Assembly: GCA_027574665.1 (NCBI GenBank)
Contig: CM050652.1
Span: 9,466,589-9,530,588 of the forward strand
DNA from: Rhynochetos jubatus
Lineage: Eukaryota > Chordata > Aves > Eurypygiformes > Rhynochetidae
DNA length: 64,000 bases
Reading direction: 5' to 3'
The notes under the pieces are model-generated. The model did no database searches. It was not told where the DNA came from and worked only from the letters and a program-made list of their open reading frames with translations. The position numbers and the translations under genes were made by a program. Below, piece by piece: positions 23,401 to 35,668 of this stretch (positions are counted from its first letter, which is position 1; the number at the start of each line of letters is the position of its first letter).

Positions 23401-26400
23401 TTAAGAGGGCATTTTAGGTACTGCCATGGAAACTAAGCCTTTGATCTAGAAAGCTTATGTCCATTGATAATTAAGTTTTGGTAGTGTCTGACATTTTTGA
23501 ATGCCTGACCCATACTTTTTAAATAATGTTTAATACCAAGAAGATCAGATTTAAAGATAAACCAGTATTTCAGGAATCTGGATACAATAAAAGATTTCTT
23601 GCTGCTGTCTATATTAAAACTAAATCACCTCAAGTTAAAAAAATGTTTTTCAAAATTTTTGGTGCGTTCAGACAATCATTACATTTTGTGTCTTACTCTG
23701 TATAAGAATGAAGTCTTAAAATACCAGAAAGCTGTTCTTTTTGTTTATTTAACTCAGTGATAGTAAAGAGGTGTTGAATTGTTGATTGTTGATAATATTA
23801 TTCTTAATATATGGTCCTGCAGATATTCACATAAAATGTTTGTATGAAATAATGCTGGCATTCTAATTTGTCATTCTCATATTCCACTACCAGCTTGTGA
23901 AGTGGGTTTTCTCATAATTCCTAGTAAGTTAGTCTTTAACAGAGGTGAGCAGCTTGGATGCTGATGGCACTAGATACAAATATTCAGGAATAATGGAAGT
24001 AAAACTACAGGAAGAAATTGAAAATCCTGTTTTTCTAGACCCAAGCTGCATTTTACCCTCTTCTTCCTATGAGGCACTGGAGTGCAAATGTTATTAAAAC
24101 AAACAGCAATGGAGTGCATTTTAAGAGCAACGTGCCTCTGTCCTTGTTCTAAAAATGTGAGTTCACTTGAAATGATTAATGGGAAAGGCTTTCTTGGTTT
24201 TTTTACTGCTATTCTTTAAAGGGTGATAAAGATATATGAACCCCATGATATGCACAAATCCCATGCACGGTGACTATGAGTTTGATTCAGTAGCCTATAC
24301 TCTGGTGTAAAACCTCAGAAAGCAGTGCTAAGGAAACCATGAATCAGAATAATTTATTTTTCATTATTTTTTTCTTTAAATTTAAAAGTGAGAAAAAGAT
24401 TCAACTAGACTAAACAATAGGATTGTATTGTGTTTTTTTCCAAATTTTATTATGCACTTAGTATATTAAATTCAACTCAGGTGTTACCTCATTTGCTTCC
24501 TTGGAATTAACAGCAGGGCTCAATTTTTATTTTGAACTGTTTTAAAGTATCACCAGCTACGAGTTTTGTTACTCTGACAACTTTGAAATTAAAAACCTGT
24601 AAAATTGGGACAAATTGGCCAACAATAATGCACACAAGAAGGGTTGAGGTCAAAAATGTGTTTTTTAAATTTTCAGAAGGTTGTGCTGGACTTTAAAAGC
24701 TCCATGAATGTAAACCAGTCTTTGAAATATCAGCACAGCAAATTCACATGGTGCATATCACAGATGTGTGTCATACCTGTGTAATAACATTAGTGTTACC
24801 CTCAAAATTTACATTGGAGAAAATGAAAGAAACATGCATGGTACAAAGCAATGTGATTCTACTGGAAGCTGTTATACTTCAGTAGGTTTTCTCACAGTGC
24901 AAATAGACCTTTCCATCTCAAAGACAGATACATGATACAGTATTAGCAATGTTGTTTATTAAATCACAGGCCTTATGCAGGTACACCAACACAGATTTTC
25001 TTTCCAATGCTGTGGCAATATGAGAAAAAAACCCAAACTGTTTTTCTAAACCAAACTTTATAAAATTCCTAAAGAACTAGTTTATTATTAAGCCCAAATA
25101 TATTCCTGTTCCAAAGATAGTGCCTGACTATCTTCTGTCCTAGTCAAGATTTCAAAAAGGGCAAAGGGGTCTCTATAGGCACACAAAAATTACAGGCGAG
25201 TATATCACCGACAATACCACTGTTGTCCACGCAGAATATTCCAGCTTCCCCCAAGAAGTCTTCCCAGTCCTAACTGCCCAATCACATAATGGGACATTCA
25301 CCTCATGATCCTGGGCTTCATACTTTAAAAATACCACTTAAACAGCTGAAACACAGCCTTCACAATATTTCATGTGTATCAAGGTGAAAATAAACCAAAA
25401 TAATAAGCATGTTCTAGGGCCATAGAGATGGAACATGAAACCTTATGACACTCCAAGTCAAATAATAGACAGAATGGGTGTGAACGTGGCCTGAAAGTAG
25501 TGGTTTGCTGAGTTTTTTGCTCTGTAGCAAACTTCTGTTTGCCTCCATCAGACAAAAAGGCTCATCCTTCACAGAATGCACAGCTGAAAAGTGATACGGT
25601 GCTATGGTGTTGATTTATGACAAGGACAGTACAGAAATTACAGGGGTATTCTACATGAATGATAATCACACTTCCAACCTTATTAGTGGAATAAACCACC
25701 CTCAATTAAATAGAGATGGTGTTCATTTGCTTTTGATGAAGTAGAGGTTTGAGAAGGCTGTGCAGATGGCCAGCACTGCAGATAACAGCTCTGTCAGGGC
25801 TCCTTACCCATCCACAAGGACACAGTATGCCAGCAAAGCTTGATGGTCCATGGATCAGTGCTTCCATGTCTTTGCAGGCCAAATTTCCACGAGCTAATGA
25901 GACTATGTGTGAGGTGGCAGGGATATACCAAGCAAAGACCTGTTTGTTATTTCATGGTTTTAGCCATGACTCCTCAGTCCATCCATTTGTCCTGGTACAA
26001 GAAACTCCATCCAAGTGACCTTAGTTGGCAGCCATTTTAGCAGACCAAGAAAAAAGATTTAATGACATGTCAAGTGAACTACTCTGCTATCATTGCAATG
26101 GCTCCCTTCACACCCGGTTTAAGGCACATTAACAGGGTATTGTGGGAGAGCAGACACAGCTGATGCCCATGCCTTATTGGATCTGTGAAAAACCAGATAA
26201 CTGCTGTCTCCAGGGAGAAAATTCTGCCAAAACCCACACTGGCTTCCACAGTGCTTGGATTTAGCATAGGGGTTTGATTTAGCACCTTAACACAGAGTTA
26301 AGTGTATATATATTTGTGCATTCATAAAAGAACACATCAATCACACTTCACGTTATTAGCTTTAAGCTCTTGTAGGCTACAGATTTACTTATTGTTAGCA

Positions 26401-26699
26401 TTTACAAGTATTTTCATGACCAATCACAAATTTGATGAGAGATGACAACACCCATTTGCAACAATTAATACAATCTCACAGAGAGCAAGATTTTATGAAC
26501 CTGATAATCTCAAGTGTTTTAGTTTTGTTTGGATTTAAAAATGCCAGTGGCTACTTGTCAAACTTCATTTGTAAATCAGAATTGGTTTTAAGTTCTACAC
26601 CTGCAAAACAAGTGTTCAAAACTTGTAAACTTCTTTATGGATATATTTTTTTGGCCTTCAGATATGGTGGAAAGCGTCCAAGACAATTTTTTATGGCTG
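20401..26699. other. AT-rich unique non-coding stretch
   Basis: About 6.3 kb without recognised genes or mobile elements. A small 16-bp tandem array is at 21221-21268. The part at 22200-25700 contains no open frame of 60 codons or more and is strongly AT-rich. Confidence 0.55.
21221..21268. repeat. Three-copy 16-bp tandem repeat
   Basis: Units ACTAATAAATGGCATA, ACTAATAAATGACATA and a third diverged ACTAATAAATAGCAATA lie head to tail. Confidence 0.9.
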
Positions 26700-27330
26700 A
26701 ATTATAAACACTTGAAAAATGGAGTTTGTAATGAAAATGCTGACACAGCTTTAATTATTGCAGCATGAATGATTTTATTATACACTATCCACAGTGTCTA
26801 TACATACAAAATACATGTTCTAGTGTTCTAATATTTCATTTAAGAAAAAAGCAATTACTTAGCAGATGTAGAGAGCTAAGCATAAATAGGCTAAACCAAT
26901 ACCTTTATGCTGTTTGAAAACCTATATGGAATGTTATTACCACATAAAAGGGTTTATACTTTAGAAGACTCAAAGGTACAGAGAACCAGCTAAAGCAATA
27001 AACTGCTCTGGTGTACTTAATTAAAAAGCTTCAAGTTACTGAAGGCAATTGAAAAACAGAAGGTTTGATTCTTGAAGGTAATTTTGTCCTCTTCTGTTAA
27101 GTGCTTATCAAGTGTTAAAGAATTAAAATGCCGTCCCAGCAGTTTAAATAGAGAATAATGTGCTTTTCTTCTATTGAAGGCAATTTTTTATGCTGTCAGC
27201 CTAGACACATGTAATAAAATGGGCAATATGGATGTAATTGGGTGACATGGTGGGGCTTAATTTAGCTTTAATTAACAGGAATTGTAGAAGAAACTGGGAA
27301 ACCAGTATTGAGACGTTTCAGAAAATCATT
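26700..27330. promoter_or_regulatory. Candidate conserved non-coding block
   Basis: AT-rich but high-complexity sequence with several homeodomain-type cores: TTTAATTATTG at about 26750-26760 and CTTTAATTAAC at about 27266-27276. It has no simple repeats and no open frame over about 60 codons. This resembles developmental enhancers in vertebrate gene deserts, but the call is based on texture. Confidence 0.25.
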
Positions 27331-30300
27331 TTTTAATGTCAATCTCTTTACATAAAGCTGGAAATCTTTGCAAAAAAACCCAAAGAGCATTGATAAAATA
27401 TATTCCCAGTTTATAAGCATAGGATTTTGGAGTGAGTTTTGACCCAGTCATGTGATAGACCAACCTTCAGACTGGCTTTGTTAGTGAAACTAGAAATAGT
27501 ACAAAAAAGAATGGATTTCTGTGAATGTTATTTCTGTACTGTTTAGTTTTATCACTTTTGTGTATGATCCATTTTAGAGAATATTTTTTTTTCTTCCTAA
27601 AATGAAAACACCTCTTTTTGGAAAGTTTAGGTTTTACACTTTCCCAACAGGTGACCATGGAAAGTCTATGGCTGAATGGAGACTCTTGTGTTTCCCTGTT
27701 TCTTAAGCCAGGTCTACATTATCCTTGGCATAGTTTGTGCTGTGAGGTGACACCAGCCAAGAGCAGGCAGACAACTGCAGTGCCCTGGGCCTCGCTCCCA
27801 GGATGTGTTTTGGAGCCAAAAGCCATGAGGTGGGTGGTTTGGACTCACCAAGCCAGGTCCATGCAGTGCTCCAGGAACAATCCACCTGGAGAGAGCTGCT
27901 GACTCCCCAGACTTCATGTACAGGGTCCAGCACAGCACAAAGAGACTGAACAGAAGTAACAAATCTGCTTCAACTGTAAAAACATGGGAAATATTGCTAT
28001 GTTTATGTTTCTGCTGTCTGTGTTTTAATTTCTGCACTATTTTACCATGTATGACATATGTATCAGATTTAGCATTCAGATAACACAGACAGCAAAAACA
28101 TAAGAGCAGAATTGTCACCCGATCAAAGGAATATGCATGTTGAGGTTCCATCTGGTTCCAGCATGGTTGTATGGCTGGAAAGAAGTTCAGAACAGGTAGG
28201 TTTGTAACTGCTTAGAGGGAACAAGAGGAACTTGGTGACAGTCAATTATAAAACTCTTTACCCAAACTTGCAGGATATAGGGTTTCATTCACTCAGAGTT
28301 CATTCTTCTTTCAGGTCCAATAGTCACAGTAGAATTAGAACACTTGATTCCAGGTTGCTACAACAGTTAATTACCATTTCTGAATTGCTGTTTTTAATTT
28401 TTTTAACTCCAGTTACAACCACTTATTTCTGCAATGTTATTGTCCACATATTTTGCAGTCCTCTCTTTTTTCGGTCTAAAAAAATGTGGGGTTTTTTTAC
28501 AGGTACCAGTCCCAGATTCATTTCTGGGTATATAGAGTCCTATATATACTCATTAGGGTGAGGCAAGAACCTCTGGGCACAACTTTTTCTTTCCACTGAA
28601 ATACCAGTAGTAGCTAGGGAAAGACTCTGTAATACTCATTTCAAATCTTGAGATGACTGTATTAGGTGCTTAATGACACATGATAAATCTGCATATAAAT
28701 TCAAAAGTCTTATAGCATAAATCAGATTCTCTATCTCTTTGCTCACTCTCTGAAATCCTCTGGAAGTGTGGGCACCAGGAAACAACCAATGGCATCTACA
28801 TTAAGGGAAAAAACACAGAAGGAATTTAACTTCCATAACCCATATTTCTTTGCTTGGTTTTGATTGCAACTGTTGTCTTCATTCTCAGATAATGAAAGCA
28901 GTAATCCTATCAGTTATACTCATTTTAAAGGTGTAGCTTTATTGGGTTTTGTGTAACTCATATTTTACATTGGCTCATGTAAATTAGTATCAGTCCCTGT
29001 ATATATGTAATATTTTAGGTATCAATGAGCTTGTATTTCATTTGGTCCTAATTTTTTGCTTTAATTAACAGTATTTTGACCATACTACATAATGCAACAT
29101 AATATTTCAATCAATCTTAAAGCTAGTTTCATGACTGGATATTATGTTTCTTCTACATGATATATATTAGGTGAAATAAAATATAGTAAGATCCTATTTA
29201 GTTCACATTCAAAATGAATGTCTACCAAACAATTTAGCAATCCACTTTAACTTGTAACAAGGATGCTGAATAAATTCATAAATAATGTCTTCATTATTGT
29301 CAGAATGCTGGAATGCAAACCAACAGTGGGGCAAATTGTCAAATACAGTATGGTTTTTTCCTACTTTATAGCCTGTGTGAAGGGGGAAGAGTATGGTGAA
29401 TTCAAGGGAGCAATATGATCTTAACATAAAAAAAAGAAATTTCCTGCTTTTCAGACAGGTATATTTAACAGTTGTTACTATTTCACTGTGGTCATGCATT
29501 TAAAGGAGGTATGTGCACAGAAAAATAAGCGAAGTTTACTTCAGAATAGTTAAAAATAAGTAAAAATTGAAATAGTGTGGCAGTCCAATATTTCACTTCT
29601 CAATAACTACATTAAGTGTAGGAACAGGTCCATACTACTAGATCTACCCTTCTGTACTCAGCTGCCCTGGTACAAATCTGGAGAGGTTTCTTTTCTGCAA
29701 AAGTTAACTCCAGAGAGCAACAATGCCATCAAAACCCTGGCAACTGTACAAGCAAAAAGCAACTCAAGCCTGAAAACAATGAAAACAGATAGAAAAGTGG
29801 CCAATTAGTCATATCATTCATAAAATTAAATATGACACAAATAGAGATAATTATGTCCTTGCTCTCAATTCAGATTTTAGTAGTCTAGGAGCCCTTGGAA
29901 GTAGCCTGCATTACGTTTAGTGTGATAGGATTTTTTTACTCTCTTTCCTTTATAGCCTGATGGGCTTGGTCCCCAGGTGGCACACATAAGTTGCTATTAC
30001 CTTCAGTAGGACTGGGAGCATTTTACAAAGGGGAGGATCAGGCACCCCAGCTGGATTTGTTGACTGACTAATGAGATCATTGGGTAGGTTTTGGGGTTAT
30101 TTTTCTTCCTTTTCTTCTTCTTTTTTAACATATGAAAGCATTTAGAGTTTAATCTCACAGCATTCCTCTGCAAGCTTTAGAAAAGTGAACGTTACCATAC
30201 AATTGCCATGGTGGAAAAAGAAAAACTAACAACTTTCTCAGTCTCTGTAAAACACATGAAAAATGGAGGGGGGAAAAATACCTCATTTATTCTGCAGCAG

Positions 30301-30586
30301 TGCAAATGGTCTCTGTAGTGCAGCCTTGTTCTTCCAGTTTCCAGATCCTGGAACTAGTTAAAGTTCACCACAGTCCTTCATTTAGCATGTGCCTTTCCCA
30401 TACAAACAGAAACACAGTCATGCAGGGGATGGTATGTATCCAGATCTTGTAATAGCATGAAGTGGCTTTCTCTTATTGTGTCTGTAGCACAGCACATGGT
30501 ACAAGGAATAATAGGTCTCAGCTGGCACTTTAGTAATACTAGTTATAATTACACCCCTGAAAGATGTATTAAAAGAACATTATTAT
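27331..30586. other. Unique non-coding sequence
   Basis: No recognised exon or transposon. Overlapping frames at 27618-28151 (up to 145 codons, minus) fall in a somewhat GC-richer patch at 27690-27930. They show no domain, signal peptide or splice-site framework, and I judge them spurious. Confidence 0.5.
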
Positions 30587-30840
30587 TATGGTGGAGTTAA
30601 TCACTTCGCTGTTGCAATATGCTGGAATCAGTGTCACTTGCTCACATCCCCCTCACGGCTTGCATGGCATGTGTAGTGCCAACTTTGTAAGCCATTTTTC
30701 AGTGTTTTGTTTTCTCCTCATCATTTCAAGGGTGGCTGCAGATCATGTTGTAAATACAATAATCAAACTTGCTTTGATGACAGAATTATTAATATCCCTG
30801 TGGGTCTTGCTTCTCTATTATGTCAGCTCTTAAAAAATTT
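30587..30840. promoter_or_regulatory. Candidate conserved non-coding segment
   Basis: High-complexity segment with TTGCAATATGC and AATTATTAATA motifs. An 81-codon plus-strand frame spans it, but its hydrophobic composition and lack of any recognised domain do not support a gene. Confidence 0.2.
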
Positions 30841-32641
30841 GAATTTATATGTACAACTTACTTTTGAAACAGAAGTGTGCTATTAATCCCATTTTGGAAG
30901 GACCCTTTATCAGCAATATGCTCTTCCAATTTATTTACATGGTACAAAAAGGACATCAACACGGTATTTTCAAAAGGCAATAAATCTAACCGATTTGTTG
31001 TGTCATCACATAATGTGTAACTTTAATGAGACATTTACTAAACTTAGGAATTATAATTTCACAGGGAATCTAGAGAAATCTAAATGCAAAATTGTCAAGA
31101 ATAACTGAATGCAGAAGGTAATCATTAATGGTGAATTGTTCAATGGAGGTCAGTGTGTCAAGTGAAGGTCATGTAAGAGAACTCCATTCCCTCCCCCATG
31201 CATGTGATAAAGGGGACAGTGGTCAGTCACATAAGAGTCCATCTGAGAAGCAATGACACACAGAGAAATTTTAAATCAGATAAGGTGTAATATTCTCCAC
31301 TGATTCATAGCCACTGAATTAACGGTGGTTGTTGAAGGGATATCTTAGGGCAATGGAATAAACTGAAGAGAGATGATAAGACTGATAAAATCAGATTCAA
31401 GATAAATGTAAGGTTGTGTTAATAGAAAGGACTAAGGCACAGTGCAGGTGCTTGGTCAGATTCCTTCATGTAGGAGCACAGACAGAGAAGTGGAAAGTTC
31501 ACTGAAACTTTCTTGTGCTTTTTGCTGTTGGAAACCAAGCTCAGTTTTTTCTTCTAGTTTTGGTCAAAACCTCCCTGAAATTCAATAGAACTAGTTTTTC
31601 CATGGGCTTCAGTGGCTTTTGGATCTGGCTCTTTGAACATAAGCTCTGGATCAGGTAGAATTACATCAGACACCTTCTTGTAGGGTGTGTTCATAGACGA
31701 GGAGGGTTATTCTAAGCTTCAGTTGCAATAATGTAAATTGCCAGCTCATTTATAAGAGTAGAAAGGCATGGAGAAAAAACCTTCAACCAGCACATATAGA
31801 AGTGCTACATACAAAGACAGAAAGTTTGAGCATCCCCAGCCAATCCTTTCCCTTCTTTGAACTATTGAATTTCTGATTCATTACATATTCTTGCTATGGG
31901 GCAATTATATTTTAATGGCCTTAAAAAGACAAGGTAAGGTGCCGAGAATAGGAGTATGCCATTTTTAAAACTTGTTGAGAGTTTTTCCTGGTTGATCACA
32001 ATGAAGGCATTTTCTGCAGATGTTGTTTTCCTGAAAAATCACTAACATCATCCTTTCATAATACCAGCAGCTGTAATAATACCATTAATAACCACTCTAC
32101 TGCTTAATCAACACTGACTGGTTAGCAGTGGCTTTCCCCAGGATTTTTAAGACGATTTTGCATAAAGGTTGGCAGGAACTTTTTGACAGAGTATTTTTTT
32201 GTGTGTGAGGAAAATGCCAGCTTCTCAAAGGTACTTTTGAGAGAAATGTGTCACTGCTGATGACTTTCCAACCAGACTCTATCCCTCAAGCAAAGGATAG
32301 GATGGGTGTTTGTGTGGGACAAGTGTGGAGACAGAGAAACTCACCTGAGTCATTTGGGTACTCAGGTCACCTGTTTAGACTGCTAAAATATCCGCTCTTC
32401 AGGCTAGAGGAGCAGAGATTAATTTGTCTCAATCAGTTGAAGACTTCTGGAATATAATCAGTTTTCGGCAAAGATGTCCATCCTCTCAGCTCAGGCTAAT
32501 TAGGGGAGAAAGCAACAGTTAATTCATAGCTTAATCTACATGTACCATTGACCGTCACAGAGCAATTTGATAGCATAAGTGCACCTTCTAACTCTCTTCT
32601 TGATTTTCATTATTTTTATTTTCTCTTTTCCTTTTTTTCTT
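30841..32641. other. Unique non-coding sequence
   Basis: No gene or mobile element seen. The last part (32,460-32,580) is high-complexity and could be regulatory, but there is nothing specific to cite. Confidence 0.5.
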
Positions 32642-32665
32642 TCTCTCTCTCTCTCTCTCTCTCTT
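32642..32665. repeat. (TC)n microsatellite
   Basis: About twelve TC units within a wider pyrimidine-rich tract starting near 32615. Confidence 0.92.
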
Positions 32666-33058
32666 TAAGCATCCTGGGGTGGAAAGGGGGAAAATAGAAA
32701 CAAAGAAATAATTTTCTCTTTTTCTGTAACAAAAATTAAGATAGAAAAGGGCAGGGATATAGGTAAAAAAATCTTTCATCAAAACCAGAGAGGTTGGCTG
32801 TACACTGGAATGTAACAGCAGGACCTGGAATTATTGCAAATGTTTAACAGGAAACAATCAGCTAAATGTAGGATAAGCTCTATTTGGTAATTATATCATA
32901 TAATGATGAATACTTGTGCTAATATGAAGATTATGAAAGACTCCAATCATTAGAAGGAAGGTGATTTTATTTTTTTCTGTGCATGATGAGCACAATCAAC
33001 ATCAGTAATTCCCAAATACCAGAATAGACCTATTGATCAGTGCAAATATTTATATCCC
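32666..33058. other. Unique non-coding sequence
   Basis: Nothing recognisable before the LTR at 33059. Confidence 0.55.
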
Positions 33059-33619
33059 TGTTGTGGGTTAACCCCAGTATGCTGCTACACCACGCACAGC
33101 CACTCACTCGTTCCCCCTCAGTGCGCAAAAGGGCAAAAGTGAGAAACTCGTGGGTTGAGATAAAGACAGTTTAATAGGTAAAGTAGAAAAAGGAAAAAAA
33201 AAAAAAAAAAAACCAAACAAAACCAAAACAGGGGGGCTATGTGGGAGAAACCTAAAGAGAAAGAAGTGATGCAAAAGCAATCTCCCTGCATCAGATGACT
33301 GATGCACTGCCAGTCACCTGGAAAATGCGCCCATAGGTTTATTGGCTGAACATGACATCATTCGACATAGAATGAATTTTTGGGCACTTGGGGTCAGCTG
33401 TCCTGACTGTGTCCTCTCCCAGATTCTCATGCACCCTCAGCCTACTCACTGGCAGGGCAGATTGAGAAATAGAGAAGGCCTTCATGCTGTGTAGGTACTA
33501 TTCAGCAATAGCTGAAACATCAGTGTGCTATCAACATCATTTTGGTCACAAGTCCAAAACATAGCACCATAGGAGCTACCGTGAAGAAAATAAACTCCAT
33601 TCCAGGCAAAACCAGTATA
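33059..33619 (-). mobile_element. Solo LTR, avian ERVL-type endogenous retrovirus
   Basis: A 561-bp long terminal repeat, read on the minus strand from 33619 (TAT..., decayed from TGT) to 33059 (...AACCCACAACA). It matches a widespread bird LTR type. Visible marks are the block 'AAACTCGTGGGTTGAGATAA' (33145-33164), the polyadenylation signal ATTAAA on the sense strand (33170-33175), the 'GGGTCAGCTGTCC' block (about 33391-33403) and the 'AAAACATAGC' block near the U3 start. The usual TATA region near 33340 is degenerate. An A-rich expansion (33194-33212) sits inside. Flanking 5-mers ATCCC and ATCAT share three bases, suggesting a decayed target-site duplication. No internal retroviral sequence is attached, so it is a solo LTR left by recombination between two LTRs. 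It contains no genes. Confidence 0.88.
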
Positions 33620-35221
33620 ATCATTTAACAGTTGCTATTAGATTAGAGACAGGTTTTTTCAGGGAAGTTTTTAAGAGGTTGTTCTTCAGGCAGATTATGT
33701 GACTCTTTGTGTTCCTGAAAATGCAGTGAAAATGGTAGTAGCAATTCTTCTGCTAATTCTTTCACTTCAAATACTTTTAGTTATGCAGGGACAGATTGGT
33801 AAGATGAATTGCTTTCATTCCAAAAGTTCTATGGTAAAATCAAAAATATTTTTTCCATTCATATTTCATTAACACTGAATGACTATATTCATACACGTGC
33901 TAACATATCTTCTTTGGAACTATATGGGGTCTGGATTTTTTTGTGAAAGTCTGGTAAAACTCCCAGAATTCCAAGGAATTTATAGTTTTAAGTGTCATTG
34001 AGACTAAAAAAAAGAAAAAGTAATTGTTCCAATGACAACCAGATATGATTTGGCTATATTTCACTTTCTGTCATTGGATGCAAAATAACCCAAAATTTCA
34101 ACTGGGAGTAAAAATCATGAGTATATATAAACCAAAGCTAGCGTGAGGCAGGAAGGTTTGGGGATATTTTATATTCAGTTTTTGAAATCTAAGCCTGAAA
34201 TTCCTGAAAAGCATTGATATGTGCTTGACACTTCGTAATTCTTGACTTCCTTGAGCTTGCTGTCTCTCAAGGAAAGTTTCTTATATTTTAGTAGCATAAG
34301 CAGTCATTCAGCAGTTGTAAACCCTAATTAAAACCACAGTCATGAAGTTCCCTAAAGTGCTTCTTTGGGGATGACAGTGTATCTTTTCAAGGCTTGTGAT
34401 TCTTTCTGCTGTTTCTAAGCTGAAGATAGCTGAGTCATAGTAAATGCTAATTTCTGTAATGAGATTGCCTCATGCAGTGGCATTCCCACTGGAGTGAAGA
34501 ACTGACAGTGTTGCAAATGCATCAGCTCATTTGGAAGGAACAGAACCAGTGTTAACCTGTCACCTCCTCCAGGGAAGACCAGGTAACAGAAAAAGCACCT
34601 CAACAGATAAGTTGTTCTTCATGAAAACAGGACTGATTTATGTTTGTTATTTCAATAGTTTGGGTCAAAAGTGACTTAGGAAACCAAAACTAGGTGGGGT
34701 TTTTTTGTTTTGTTTTGGAGGTTTTTCTGTTGTGTTTTGGTTTTTTGGGGTTTTTTGGTTTTTTCTCATTGCATTTTGCACACCCTACAGTCTTCCTGCA
34801 CTCTGTCTCATGCACCTTCTTAATCTCTTTCTCTCTCACTTTTCTGGACTCTACATTCCTGTTCTACTGCTGTTCTGACTCATATTTTGCAGCTGTTCAT
34901 CCCCTCTTCTTCCTGTATTCTGCCTTACGCACTTTCCTAGTTTCCTTCTCTTTCTGTTTGACTTTGCTAGGCAATACTTTCCTGCTGTTGTGCCCTACAG
35001 TTTGTATGAGACCTTGTTAACATGGTTCTTGCTTTTTCATGTCATTCATCGCTTTTTCCCCCTGCTTCTGAGATACCTCTGAAAACATCTTTGTCTTTCC
35101 AACTTCAACTACTTGCAGTCTTCATGTTAGTATCTTTTTGTTTCTTTTCAAATCATAAAGTGCCTTATGATTTTTTGCAGAAAATTGTGAATAACATGAT
35201 GGTTAAAGTGTTTGTTTAGGA
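33620..35221. other. Non-coding sequence with a TTTTG-rich tract
   Basis: A T/G-rich tract (TTTTG and TTTTTTGGGG variants) occupies 34697-34767. A 108-codon plus-strand frame running through it and into a pyrimidine-rich stretch (34694-35020) is Phe/Leu/Ser-rich because of composition and is not credible as a gene. Otherwise nothing is recognised. Confidence 0.55.
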
Positions 35222-35668
35222 GTAAGTTCAGAGGAGGCCACAAAGATGCTCAGAGGGCTGGAGCACCTCTGCTATGGGGACAGGCTGAGAGAGTTGGGTT
35301 TGTTCAGCCTGGAGAAGAGAAGGCTCCGGGGAGACCTTATAGCACCTTCCAGTACCTGAAAGGGCTACAAGAATGTTGGAAGGGAACTTTTTACAAGGGT
35401 ATGTAGTTAAAGGACAACGGGTAATGGCTTTAAATTGAAAGTGAGGAGATTTAGTTTAGATATCAAGAAGTTCTTCACAGAGAGGGTGATGAGGCACTGG
35501 AACAGGTTGCCCAGAGAAGCTGTGGATGCTCCATCACTGGCTGTCTTCAAGGCCAGGCTGGATGAGGCTTTGAGCAACCTGGTCTAGTGGAGGGTGTCCC
35601 TGCCCATGGCAGGTGGGTTGGAACTAGATGATCTTTAAGGTTCCTTCCAACCCAAACCATTCTATGAT
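35222..35668 (+). mobile_element. CR1 LINE, short 3' end
   Basis: About 447 bp from 'TTCAGAGGAGGCCACAAAG' in the ORF2 C-terminal region to the end at CCATTCTATGA. It carries 'TTCAGCCTGGAGAAGAGAAG' (35306-35325) and the 3' UTR block with 'CTGCCCATGGCAGG'. The copy resembles those at 2549 and 51034 and appears relatively young, with few differences in the conserved blocks. Only one terminal octamer-like unit remains. Confidence 0.96.

Noticed and set aside
27714..28151. 145-codon minus-strand frame
   Set aside because: Longest non-repeat frame in this part, but Leu/Cys-rich without domain, signal-anchor pattern or homologue I can name; length is within chance for this much sequence.
34694..35020. 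108-codon Phe/Leu-rich frame that looks like a membrane protein
   Set aside because: Composition follows from a TTTTG tract and pyrimidine-rich DNA, with no conserved motif or defined transmembrane spacing.
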